A stretch of 51,795 nucleotides of DNA from an uncultured Clostridia bacterium. GTDB lineage: Bacteria > Bacillota > Clostridia > Saccharofermentanales > Saccharofermentanaceae. The notes beneath the pieces are model-generated. The model did no database searches. It had not been told where the DNA came from and worked only from the letters and a program-made list of their open reading frames with translations. This document shows positions 40,504-48,541 of this stretch, piece after piece (the first letter of the stretch is position 1; each line of letters starts with the position of its first letter). The stretch spans positions 1 through 51,795 of the forward strand of contig CAMVGO010000014.1 in assembly GCA_947167045.1 (NCBI GenBank), written 5' to 3'. The translations under genes were made by a program, and so were the position numbers.

Positions 40504-41838
40504 TCAGTTGCAGAGATATTCGATCAGTCTGTCGAGATCTGCGTAATCCTTATAATCGATCACGATACGGCCTCGGCCGGTCGATCTGTCGTTGACCTTG
40601 AGCTTTACCTTTGCGCCGAGCTGTTTCTTGAGTTTGGTCTCAACTTCCGTTGCGCTCAGAGTGAAGCGGACATCGGGTTCGTCAACGGGATTCTTCTTTG
40701 AAGGATTATTCTGGGCTTCTATGTACTTTCTGACAAATATCTCAGCCTGTCTGACGTTCATGTCGCGTGCCATGATGACGTCGGCAACCTTGCGCTGGTC
40801 TTCCTTCTGCTTAAGGCCGAGAATGACCTTGGCATGACCTTCAGAAAGATCTCCTCTGCTGACAAATTCCTGGAGAGATTCATCGAGGTTTAAGATACGG
40901 AGAGTATTCGCGATCGTTGCCCTGGGCTTGCCGAGCTTCTTGGCGAGCTGCTCCTGAGTGAGTTTATGAGCCTCAAGAAGATTCTGCATCGCGGATGCTT
41001 CTTCGATAGGATTCAGGTCCTCTCTCTGAATGTTCTCGATAAGAGCCTGCTCCATCGTCTCACGGTCAGAAAGCTCTCTTACGATTGCCGGAATTACAGT
41101 GAGACCTGCGATACGTGCGGCTCTCCAACGGCGCTCGCCTGCGACGATCCTGTATCCGTCACCCTTACGCTGAACGATGATCGGCTGGATGACGCCATTC
41201 TCTTCGATAGAAGAAGCAAGCTCCTGAAGTGATTCATCATTGAATACTTTTCTAGGCTGACCGTTGTTGGGGGAGATGTCATTGATCTTAAGATCTACAA
41301 CTGAATCTCTCTTGTTCTCAGGAATGCCGTCTGTTGAAAGGAGAGCACCAAGACCTCTTCCCATAGCCTTGCTCTCAGATACGGTCTTGAACGCAGTCTT
41401 CTTAACAGGAGCCTCTGCTTTAACGGGAGCAGTTGTGTTCTTCGCTGCCGCTTTAACTGCTGTTTTCTTTGCAACAGGCTTCTTTTCAACAGTCTTTTTA
41501 GCAGCTGTCTTCTTCTCAGCAACCTTTTTAGCGGCAGGTGCTGCCTTTACAGCGGTCTTTTTTGCCGGAGCCTTTGCTGCAGGTTTTACAGAAGGCTTTC
41601 TGCCTGGCTTCTTTGCTGCGGTCGTTTTAGTTTCGGTTGCTTTCTTTGCCGTTGCAGCCTTCTTTACCGGTTCAGTCTTTTTAGCACCTGCAGTTTTCTT
41701 AGCTGCATATATGTCTTTCTTAGCTGGTGCAGCGCTCTTTGCCGTTGTCTTTTTTGCTGCATGTTTTGCTGTTGTGATCACTTTCTTCTTAGGTGCTGAC
41801 TTAACTCCGCTTCCTAATCCCTTCTTGATGTTAGCCAT
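40504..41838 (-). CDS. parB: ParB/Spo0J chromosome-partition protein with histone-H1-like insertion
   Basis: CTP-dependent DNA clamp that loads at parS and spreads, organising the origin. It is 444 residues. Residues 13-157 are a Lys/Ala/Thr-rich low-complexity stretch (repeats of AAKKT, AKKA, KKPGRKP) resembling histone H1 tails. Canonical ParB begins only at 158 with the ParA-activating motif MGRGLGALLS. Then come the CTP-binding GERRWRAARIAG and ENIQREDLNP, the helix-turn-helix LTQEQLAKKLGKPRATIANTL, and the C-terminal dimer domain. The first residues (NIKKGLGSGV) look like an imperfect second copy of the GLGxGL motif, as if the tail had been inserted. AAAGGAG lies ahead of the ATG, 12 bp after parA. 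Confidence 0.95.
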   Translation of the reverse strand: MANIKKGLGSGVKSAPKKKVITTAKHAAKKTTAKSAAPAKKDIYAAKKTAGAKKTEPVKKAATAKKATETKTTAAKKPGRKPSVKPAAKAPAKKTAVKAAPAAKKVAEKKTAAKKTVEKKPVAKKTAVKAAAKNTTAPVKAEAPVKKTAFKTVSESKAMGRGLGALLSTDGIPENKRDSVVDLKINDISPNNGQPRKVFNDESLQELASSIEENGVIQPIIVQRKGDGYRIVAGERRWRAARIAGLTVIPAIVRELSDRETMEQALIENIQREDLNPIEEASAMQNLLEAHKLTQEQLAKKLGKPRATIANTLRILNLDESLQEFVSRGDLSEGHAKVILGLKQKEDQRKVADVIMARDMNVRQAEIFVRKYIEAQNNPSKKNPVDEPDVRFTLSATEVETKLKKQLGAKVKLKVNDRSTGRGRIVIDYKDYADLDRLIEYLCN

Positions 41839-41850
41839 ATTCTTTCTCCT

Positions 41851-42612
41851 TTATGCTCTCTTAATGACTTCCTTTGCCAAAGACTCATATGCCCTGGCGC
41901 CCTTTGAATTCTTATCATAATCACAGATGGCAAGGCCGTGGCTCGGTGCCTCTGCAAGTCTTACATTTCTGGGGATTACAGTCTTGAAGACTTTCGTACC
42001 GAAGTACTTGTCTGTTTCTTCCTTAACCTGTCTGGAAAGCTGTGTTCTCATGTTGAACATTGTGAGTACAACACCCAGTATCTCAAGATCAGGATTAAGT
42101 TTCTTCTTAACGATGTTTATCGTATCCATAAGCTGGGAAAGACCTTCCAATGCATAATATTCGCCCTGGATCGGTATGATCAGTTTATCGGATGCCGTCA
42201 GTGCATTAATGGTCAGAAGACCTAGTGACGGAGGACTGTCAAGGATTATGAAATCGTAAATATCACTTACAGCGCTTATAGCATTTTTCAGTATCTGTTC
42301 TCTTGAGATTACAGTAACAAGTTCGACCTCTGCACCGGCAAGATTTATATTGGTAGGGCAGATGTCAACGTTATCTGCATTAGTCTCATAGATAACATCT
42401 GATATTGGAGTTTCGTTGATAAGAACATCATATACAGTCTGTTCAAGTTCTCTTTTATCAATGCCCAAACCGCTTGTAGCATTGGCCTGAGGGTCCATAT
42501 CGATCAACAGGACTTTCTTCTTTTTCTTACCGAGAAAAGCTGCAAGATTTACTGCAGTTGTCGTCTTTCCGACGCCGCCTTTCTGGTTTACAAGAGCAAT
42601 TACCGTTGCCAT
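41851..42612 (-). CDS. parA: ParA/Soj chromosome-partition ATPase
   Basis: Walker-type ATPase that binds DNA nonspecifically and moves ParB-parS complexes. It is 253 residues, normal for Soj. The deviant Walker A is NQKGGVGKTTTAVNLA with the signature Lys, Walker A' is VLLIDMDPQANATSG, and Walker B is FIILDSPPSLG. AAAAGGAG precedes the ATG; a minus-strand TATAAT (42653-42658) lies 41 bp upstream. The gene opens the parAB operon next to the parS cluster. Confidence 0.96.
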   Translation of the reverse strand: MATVIALVNQKGGVGKTTTAVNLAAFLGKKKKKVLLIDMDPQANATSGLGIDKRELEQTVYDVLINETPISDVIYETNADNVDICPTNINLAGAEVELVTVISREQILKNAISAVSDIYDFIILDSPPSLGLLTINALTASDKLIIPIQGEYYALEGLSQLMDTINIVKKKLNPDLEILGVVLTMFNMRTQLSRQVKEETDKYFGTKVFKTVIPRNVRLAEAPSHGLAICDYDKNSKGARAYESLAKEVIKRA

Positions 42613-42703
42613 ATTTGACTACTCCTTTTAATATAATTCAATATTATATACGCTAATTCTAACACTATGTTTTAAATTATTATATGTCATCTTTACTACA
42701 AAT

Positions 42704-42719
42704 TGTTCCACGTGGAACA
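42704..42719. other. parS: parS site 1
   Basis: Perfect 16-bp palindrome TGTTCCACGTGGAACA, a C/G variant of the widely conserved parS core (TGTTTCACGTGAAACA). It is the member nearest parA, 85 bp upstream of its ATG, so ParB bound here could also affect parAB expression. Confidence 0.92.
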
Positions 42720-42807
42720 ATGTAATTTGTGAGTATTCAAGTATTGGTTTTAAGACCGGGTTCTTTGTTTACGTGTTTCCGAGATATATGAGGATTTTTC
42801 AGTAAAT

Positions 42808-42823
42808 TGTTCCACGTGGAACA
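42808..42823. other. parS: parS site 2
   Basis: Identical 16-bp palindrome TGTTCCACGTGGAACA, 104 bp from site 1. Confidence 0.92.
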
Positions 42824-42909
42824 TTGATCACAGACCCGTCAAATATAGCGCATCAATCCGTCATACATAATTTATTGAATCAGAGTCAGAATTAAGTTCT
42901 TTATCGTAT

Positions 42910-42925
42910 TGTTCCACGTGGAACA
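42910..42925. other. parS: parS site 3
   Basis: Identical 16-bp palindrome, 102 bp from site 2, flanked by AT-rich DNA without genes. Confidence 0.92.
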
Positions 42926-43065
42926 ATACAAATATCTTGATTATGAATTTTAGAAAATCTGCAATTTCAGGTTCATAGCTTGGATTTTCATAGAGTTCAT
43001 AGAGTATCATTAGATATATTCAAAACTGACCATCATGTTTTATCTTTTCAATTCACGTTTCTAAT

Positions 43066-43081
43066 TGTTCCACGTGGAACA
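43066..43081. other. parS: parS site 4
   Basis: Identical 16-bp palindrome, 156 bp from site 3. A half-site TGTTCCAC without its partner follows at 43112-43119. Confidence 0.92.
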
Positions 43082-43136
43082 ATTAACAGAATCTTGCAGC
43101 AGTTATATATTTGTTCCACTATGCACTTAAGCAGAA

Positions 43137-43152
43137 TGTTCCACGTGGAACA
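43137..43152. other. parS: parS site 5
   Basis: Identical 16-bp palindrome, 71 bp from site 4 and 65 bp from the gyrB stop. The whole 604-bp gap between parA and gyrB is AT-rich and contains nothing else recognisable. Confidence 0.92.
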
Positions 43153-43216
43153 TTCAAAGAAAACGAGTGCTGCGATTACCGCAACACCCGTAAATAACTT
43201 GATTATAGAAGAGATA

Positions 43217-45355
43217 TCAGTTGTCGATGTTTGCCAGTTTAGCGTTCTCCTGGATGAATTCCTTACGGGGTTCTACCTGGTCACCCATGAGGAGTGTGAA
43301 AGTCTCATCAGCCTCCTGGGCATCTGCAAGTGTAACTCTGAGGAGTTTACGAGTAACAGGATTCATTGTCGTTTCCCAGAGCTGCTCTGAACTCATCTCG
43401 CCGAGACCCTTAAATCGTTGGATGAGAGGATTCTCCCACTTGTGAGCAATCTTGATTTCTTCAATCTCCTTTTCGTCATATGCATAATATGCTTCGTCAC
43501 CCTTGTAAACTTTGAAGAGCGGCGGGCATGCAATATAAACATATCCGCCTTCAACAAGAGGTCTTAAGTATCTGAAGAAGAATGTGAGAAGGAGCGTTCT
43601 GATATGTGATCCGTCGACATCGGCATCCGCCATGATTATGACCTTGTGATATCTGAGCTTTGTCTCATCGAACTCATCACCGATACCGGCGCCGAGAGCC
43701 ATGACTACTGGCTGGAGTTTCTCGTTTGAATATACCTTGTCGATCCTTGCCTTCTCAACGTTGAGCATCTTACCCCAGAGAGGAAGGATTGCCTGATACT
43801 TACGCTCTCTGCCCTGTTTAGCGGAACCGCCAGCGGAGTCTCCCTCAACGATGAAGATCTCACAGAATTCCGCCTCATCACTCTGGCAGTCAGCGAGCTT
43901 ACCGGGCAATGCGTTATTCTCAAATACTGTCTTTCTTCTTGTGAGTTCTCTTGCTCTCTTTGCTGCGTCTCTTGCTCTGGAAGCGGAGAGACACTTATCC
44001 ATGATGAGCTTGGCAATATCAGGATGTTCTTCGAGGTAGATCTCGAGTTTCTCATATACTGCGCTGTCGACCATAGGTCTGATCTCTGCGTTACCGAGCT
44101 TACTCTTTGTCTGTCCTTCGAACTGAGGATCAGGAAGCTTGACTGAGATGATAGCCGCAAGACCTTCTCTCGTATCTTCACCCTGAAGCTTTACGTCGCC
44201 GTCCTTAATGAACTTATACTTCTTTGCATAGTCATTGATGGCCCTTGTCATAGCCGCACGGAAACCGACAAGGTGTGTACCGCCTTCAGGTGTAGCAATA
44301 TTATTTGCGTATGTGTAGACAGTTTCCTGATAAGAGTCATTGTACTGGAGAGCGATCTCAACGAAATTGTCACCCTGCTTTGTTGCGAAATAGATAGGCG
44401 GAGTATTGATAGCTTCCTTATGCCTGTTGAGATACTCAACGAAGGAGATGATACCGCCTTCATAATGGAGATGTTTCTTAACAGGCTCTGCTCCTCTGTC
44501 ATCCGTCAGATCAATGGTGACTTCCTTGTTGAGGAATGCCATTTCACGGTAACGTGTGATCATAGAGTCAAAGTCAAAGACAATGTCAGGGAAGATGGAA
44601 TTATCAGGGATGAAATTGGTCTTCGTACCTGTGTCTTCCTTCTCGCATGTACCTACGACATGGAGCGGAACAGTGGTCTTACCCTTCTCGAATTCGATCT
44701 CGTAGATATTGCCATCACGGCGTACCTGAACCTTCATGTGATCAGACAGAGCATTAACTACTGATGCACCAACGCCGTGCAGACCGCCTGAGATACTGTA
44801 TGCTCCGCCGCCGAATTTACCGCCTGCATGGAGCACTGTATGAACGACTTCTACGGTAGGAATACCGAGCTTCGGGTGATTACCAACAGGAATACCCGAA
44901 CCGTTGTCTGTTACCGTTACTGAACCGTCCTTTTCAAGCACAACATCAATGGTATCGCAGCGTCCTGCAAGAGCTTCGTCTACAGAGTTAGCGACGATCT
45001 CATAGATAAGGTGATGAAGACCTCTTAATGTGGTATCACCGATATACATGCCCGGACGTTTTCTTACCGCTTCAAGACCCTCAAGAACCTGGATATCATC
45101 CTCGCTGTATTCACTGTTGTTGGATGTATCGAAGCTGTCCTGATCTCCCTCGGCTGCCAGAACGTCAGCCATAGACTCTTCCTTGAAATCTTCGGTCAGA
45201 GCCCTGGGGTTTTCTGCCAGATTCTTAAGCTCGTCATCGTCGCCTTCCTCTACAGGCTGGAAATAAAGATCGACAGCACCGGAAGGGCGGGAGGAGGGTT
45301 CCTTATTCTCGGAAGTCTCCTCAAAATTGAAATTCTTCTCGTCGTTTTCCTTCAT
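43217..45355 (-). CDS. gyrB: DNA gyrase subunit B
   Basis: ATPase subunit of the enzyme that introduces negative supercoils. It is 712 residues from the ATG at 45355 (AGGAG 11 bp upstream). The usual start corresponds to SEDDIQVLEGLEAVRKRPGMYIG near residue 82; before it lies an acidic, Ser/Glu-rich extension of about 80 residues. A second ATG at 45172 with AAGGAAG ahead could instead be the true start. GHKL motifs (EIVANSVDEAL, DNGSGIPVG, GGLHGVGASVVNALS) and the Toprim EGDSAGGSAKQGRER, then DADVDGSHIRTLL, are intact. gyrA is not adjacent. Confidence 0.96.
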   Translation of the reverse strand: MKENDEKNFNFEETSENKEPSSRPSGAVDLYFQPVEEGDDDELKNLAENPRALTEDFKEESMADVLAAEGDQDSFDTSNNSEYSEDDIQVLEGLEAVRKRPGMYIGDTTLRGLHHLIYEIVANSVDEALAGRCDTIDVVLEKDGSVTVTDNGSGIPVGNHPKLGIPTVEVVHTVLHAGGKFGGGAYSISGGLHGVGASVVNALSDHMKVQVRRDGNIYEIEFEKGKTTVPLHVVGTCEKEDTGTKTNFIPDNSIFPDIVFDFDSMITRYREMAFLNKEVTIDLTDDRGAEPVKKHLHYEGGIISFVEYLNRHKEAINTPPIYFATKQGDNFVEIALQYNDSYQETVYTYANNIATPEGGTHLVGFRAAMTRAINDYAKKYKFIKDGDVKLQGEDTREGLAAIISVKLPDPQFEGQTKSKLGNAEIRPMVDSAVYEKLEIYLEEHPDIAKLIMDKCLSASRARDAAKRARELTRRKTVFENNALPGKLADCQSDEAEFCEIFIVEGDSAGGSAKQGRERKYQAILPLWGKMLNVEKARIDKVYSNEKLQPVVMALGAGIGDEFDETKLRYHKVIIMADADVDGSHIRTLLLTFFFRYLRPLVEGGYVYIACPPLFKVYKGDEAYYAYDEKEIEEIKIAHKWENPLIQRFKGLGEMSSEQLWETTMNPVTRKLLRVTLADAQEADETFTLLMGDQVEPRKEFIQENAKLANIDN

Positions 45356-45438
45356 AAATGTAAAAACTCCTATTCTTGGCGGCACAATCCTTCAAATACC
45401 GGAAAATGCTGCATATTTAACAAATTCATTTATCGTCT

Positions 45439-45690
45439 TCAGAAGTTATCGGATGACTTAAGCCTGTTTAATATCAGACCGGATGATAATGAACAAACAT
45501 ATGTTTTGTCATCGGTAATAACCAATGTCTTCGGTATGTCTTCAGTCACATACTGCAGCCTGCCCTGTTCGTCTTCACGGTTCATATAGTCCGCTATATC
45601 CTTCTGGGAAGGGAGGACGGTCTCAAGATTGACTACTGCGGTAACTGAAGATTTGAGAACTGAAAGATCATTGCCGATGTGAATGAACAT
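45439..45690 (-). CDS. remB: RemB-like (DUF370) extracellular-matrix regulator
   Basis: An 83-residue protein equivalent by position and sequence to Bacillus RemB/YaaB, between recF and gyrB. It opens MFIHIGNDLSVLKSSVTAVV and has TLVITDDKTYVCSLSS later. RemA relatives are DNA-binding biofilm regulators; the role of RemB is less clear. GGAGG lies 7 bp ahead. Probably co-transcribed with gyrB 83 bp downstream. Confidence 0.85.
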   Translation of the reverse strand: MFIHIGNDLSVLKSSVTAVVNLETVLPSQKDIADYMNREDEQGRLQYVTEDIPKTLVITDDKTYVCSLSSGLILNRLKSSDNF

Positions 45691-45732
45691 TTTCTGCCTC
45701 CAAATCGCCCGGAAACCTCTTCTAACCTATAA

Positions 45733-45738
45733 ATTATA
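45733..45738 (-). promoter_or_regulatory. Extended -10 promoter of remB-gyrB
   Basis: TATAAT preceded by TGC on the minus strand, 42 bp before the remB ATG, in very AT-rich DNA; no clear -35. Confidence 0.5.
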
Positions 45739-45790
45739 GCATAAAAGAGAAGAATAATATGCTTATTATAATATTATATTAAAGAGAAAT

Positions 45791-45817
45791 AGGGCCGTAT
45801 TTAGTGTAAATTGCCCT
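45791..45817 (-). terminator. Weak terminator of recF
   Basis: AGGGC (45791-45795) and GCCCT (45813-45817) make a 5-bp stem followed by ATTTCTCTTT on the minus strand, just after the recF stop. Confidence 0.4.
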
Positions 45818-45821
45818 AAGA

Positions 45822-47069
45822 TCAGGCTTCTTTCTCTATCTTTCCTTCATTTACGCGGTAAAACTGCGTATCTTTCGCCCATCCCATCAGGTCAATCTCT
45901 TCGCCTATCATGTTCTTATCGGTGCATGTAATGAATATCTGGGCTTCTTTCATAGAAGAAACAAGGCTGGATCTTCTGGTCTTATCGAGTTCGGAGAATA
46001 CATCATCCAATATCAGGATCGGGGTAGAGGAGACGAACATCTTTATTATCTCCAGCTCGGACAGCTTTAAAGCCAGCGCAGCAGTCCTCTGCTGTCCCTG
46101 TGAAGAAAAGCTCTTCATGGCCAATCCGTCCAGTTTGATAACGATATCGTCCCTGTGGATACCAGTGGATGAGATATGCTTATCTATGTCGTAATTTCTG
46201 ACAGATTTCAGCTTTGCAAGCACCAGATCTGAAAGAATACCCTTAATTCGCCCGTAATCGTCCTCTGAGAGGCCTTTATGCATGAACTCGTCATATTTAC
46301 TGTTTTTTGTCAGAAACGTTTCTAAGGCCCCTACAACGCCAAATATGGTACTGTACTCTATGGAAAGGTTTTCCTTGCCGCCTGAAATGCTCCCGTGATG
46401 CTTTGAAGCCATATCCGATATAAGTTTTGCAAACCTGTATCTCTTGAGAATTATCTCCGCAGACAGATCTGCAAGCGAGAAATCCCAGAAATTGAGCTGT
46501 TCATCCGCAAGTCCCGGCATATCCTCATTTGGTTTCAGACGCTTCAAAAGTGCATTTTTCTGCGCCAGAAGCCTGCTGTAGCTGCTGAGGAGGTTAAAAT
46601 ATGACGGTGATATCTTCGATATGAGCGTATTGAGGAACTTTCTTCTGTATGCAGGAGCATTTTTTACGATATTCAGATCCTCAGGAGCGAAGATAACAAT
46701 GTTACATACGCCGATATAATCGGATATTCTGTCCACAGGCGCGTTATCCCTTAAAAGAAGCCTTCCGCTCTTTCCGTTTTTGCTCAGATCCGATCTGTCG
46801 GTGTAATAACATGAAGACAGCTGGACATTGCTGCCGTCGTCATCAGTGAGATCCAGAGCGGTACAGTATTCATTCTCACCGAACTTAATCAGATCCTGAT
46901 CTTTGCTCGTCCTGTGTGACGCAATGCTCGAAGCAACATATATGCCTTCGACCAGATTGGTCTTTCCCTGAGCATTATTACCGTACAGGATATTAACAGA
47001 AGGCCCGACATCCAGATCGAGCCTTCCGTAATTTCTGAAGTTTGTAAGATGTATGCTTCTTATGAACAT
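45822..47069 (-). CDS. recF: DNA replication and repair protein RecF
   Basis: SMC-like ATPase that helps load RecA at gaps. It is 415 residues, somewhat longer than the 360-370 usual. It shows SIHLTNFRNYGRLDLD, Walker A YGNNAQGKTNLVEGIY, and late signature and Walker B FSSQGQQRTAALALKLSE and PILILDDVFSELD. Its ATG overlaps the dnaN stop by one base (TAATG), so it is translationally coupled. The S4-domain gene often found between dnaN and recF is missing. Confidence 0.95.
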   Translation of the reverse strand: MFIRSIHLTNFRNYGRLDLDVGPSVNILYGNNAQGKTNLVEGIYVASSIASHRTSKDQDLIKFGENEYCTALDLTDDDGSNVQLSSCYYTDRSDLSKNGKSGRLLLRDNAPVDRISDYIGVCNIVIFAPEDLNIVKNAPAYRRKFLNTLISKISPSYFNLLSSYSRLLAQKNALLKRLKPNEDMPGLADEQLNFWDFSLADLSAEIILKRYRFAKLISDMASKHHGSISGGKENLSIEYSTIFGVVGALETFLTKNSKYDEFMHKGLSEDDYGRIKGILSDLVLAKLKSVRNYDIDKHISSTGIHRDDIVIKLDGLAMKSFSSQGQQRTAALALKLSELEIIKMFVSSTPILILDDVFSELDKTRRSSLVSSMKEAQIFITCTDKNMIGEEIDLMGWAKDTQFYRVNEGKIEKEA

Positions 47070-48184
47070 TATCTTCTGATAGGAAGAATCAGATAAATAT
47101 ATTTCTCGCCTTCGACCGGCTTGATGATGCAGGGTCCCTGTCCGCCGTTTACTTCAACCTTGATGATCTCATCATCTATATTCTTGAGTACATCGATAAC
47201 ATATCTTGAGTTGAAATCAACATCTATAAGATCACCTTCAAGACTGATGTCGATATTCTCCTGGAGATTACCTCTTGCAGAAGTAGCCTGGACTGTAAGC
47301 TCGGAAGGATTATTGCTGAGGAATCTTACAGGGCACTTGCGGTCATCTGTCATGATGATGAGGGAAGCTCTGTCAACTGCATCAAGGAACTGCTTGCGGT
47401 TGATCGTAATGACTGTCTTGGGGTTCTTTGCGATGATGGAATCAAAGTTGATGAACTGGCCTTCGATAAGACGAGAGATCATTCTTACGTTACCGATATC
47501 GAATAAGAGATTCTGCATGGATGTGTAGATATTGATCTCAGCATCCTCGTCATCACTTAAGATCTTGCTCATCTCGGTAAGAGCCTTACCGGGAACGATG
47601 TAATTGATCTTAGGGAAGTCATTACCCATGTCTTCGCGGTTGATGGCCATTCTGAAACCGTCGATTGATACTACGGAAAGAACGGAACCGTCGCTTACGA
47701 TATTGCTTCCTGTGAGAACAGGACGTGAATTATCCTTTGATACTGCGAAGATTGTGTGGTTGATCATGTTCTTGAGGATCTTCTGACCCATTACGATCTT
47801 CTCAGCTTCATTCTCGTCGATCTCGGGGATCTTCGGGAACGGTTCGGGATCGAGACCGGAGATCTTGAACTCGGCCTGTCCGCACTTAATCGTTGTCTGA
47901 TAATTTGAATCTGAAATAATGTCTACTTCAGGCTCAGGAAGTTTTCTGATGATATCTCCGAAGAACTTGGAATCTATTACTACGGAACCCTTCTCAGTAA
48001 CACTGGCTTCAACATCGGCCTCAATACCTGTCTGAAGATCGTAGCCCGTGAGCTTTATCTTATTGTCATCTGCTGCTTCTATAAGAATACCGTTAAGGAT
48101 ATTTACTGTACTGTTGGTAGTAACAGCTCTCTGAACTATGGATACGTTATTGACCAAGTCATCTCTGCTGCATGTGAACTTCAT
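47069..48184 (-). CDS. dnaN: DNA polymerase III beta subunit (sliding clamp)
   Basis: Ring clamp tethering DNA polymerase. It is 371 residues, typical. Three DnaN folds are recognisable: MKFTCSRDDLVNNVSIVQRAV at the start, TIFAVSKDNSRPVLTGSNIV in domain II, and the ending CIIKPVEGEKYIYLILPIRR, the classical clamp C-terminus. It is followed by recF with overlap. A TATAAT (48224-48229, minus strand) 40 bp upstream suggests its own promoter besides read-through from dnaA. Confidence 0.97.
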   Translation of the reverse strand: MKFTCSRDDLVNNVSIVQRAVTTNSTVNILNGILIEAADDNKIKLTGYDLQTGIEADVEASVTEKGSVVIDSKFFGDIIRKLPEPEVDIISDSNYQTTIKCGQAEFKISGLDPEPFPKIPEIDENEAEKIVMGQKILKNMINHTIFAVSKDNSRPVLTGSNIVSDGSVLSVVSIDGFRMAINREDMGNDFPKINYIVPGKALTEMSKILSDDEDAEINIYTSMQNLLFDIGNVRMISRLIEGQFINFDSIIAKNPKTVITINRKQFLDAVDRASLIIMTDDRKCPVRFLSNNPSELTVQATSARGNLQENIDISLEGDLIDVDFNSRYVIDVLKNIDDEIIKVEVNGGQGPCIIKPVEGEKYIYLILPIRR

Positions 48185-48541
48185 CTGAAAGTGCCGCCTT
48201 TCCGAAAATAAAATATTTCAAACATTATACACTTAATATAATAAAAAATGTATAGTTTAACGGTGTTACAAACATCTGTTTTTAGGACATTTTCAGGACT
48301 CCGGACTTTTGTCCCTGTAGTATTTTGTTTAAGCTATTATCCGCTCTATTATGCCGTGTCGAAATGTTCAAAACTAAGCAAAACACCGTATTTTCATGCA
48401 TTCTTCATAAACAGAAGATGTATATAACAAATTAGTTTGATGTTCAAAAGAACACTGTTTTGAACACTGTTACATTTGTACACAAACCGTCTACAGTAAA
48501 TCTACCGGAAGTTTTGCACTTAAGAACAATTATTGTTCATA
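48185..48541. other. oriC: Candidate replication-origin region between dnaN and dnaA
   Basis: A 357-bp AT-rich gap with no gene. It has near-matches to DnaA boxes only: TTATACACT (48225-48233), TTATCCGCT (48337-48345), TTGTACACA (48476-48484). It also holds two tandem GAACACTGTT copies with 12-bp period (48450-48459, 48462-48471), three GTTCAAAA/TTTTGAAC octamers (48366-48373, 48442-48449, 48458-48465), and a GAACAAT/ATTGTTC palindrome (48524-48538). The dnaA context and the strand switch of genes nearby place the origin here or just upstream of dnaA. Confidence 0.5.

Noticed and set aside
48225..48484. Definite DnaA boxes
   Set aside because: Only degenerate 9-mers were found (one or two mismatches), so they are listed as weak support for an origin, not as separate boxes.
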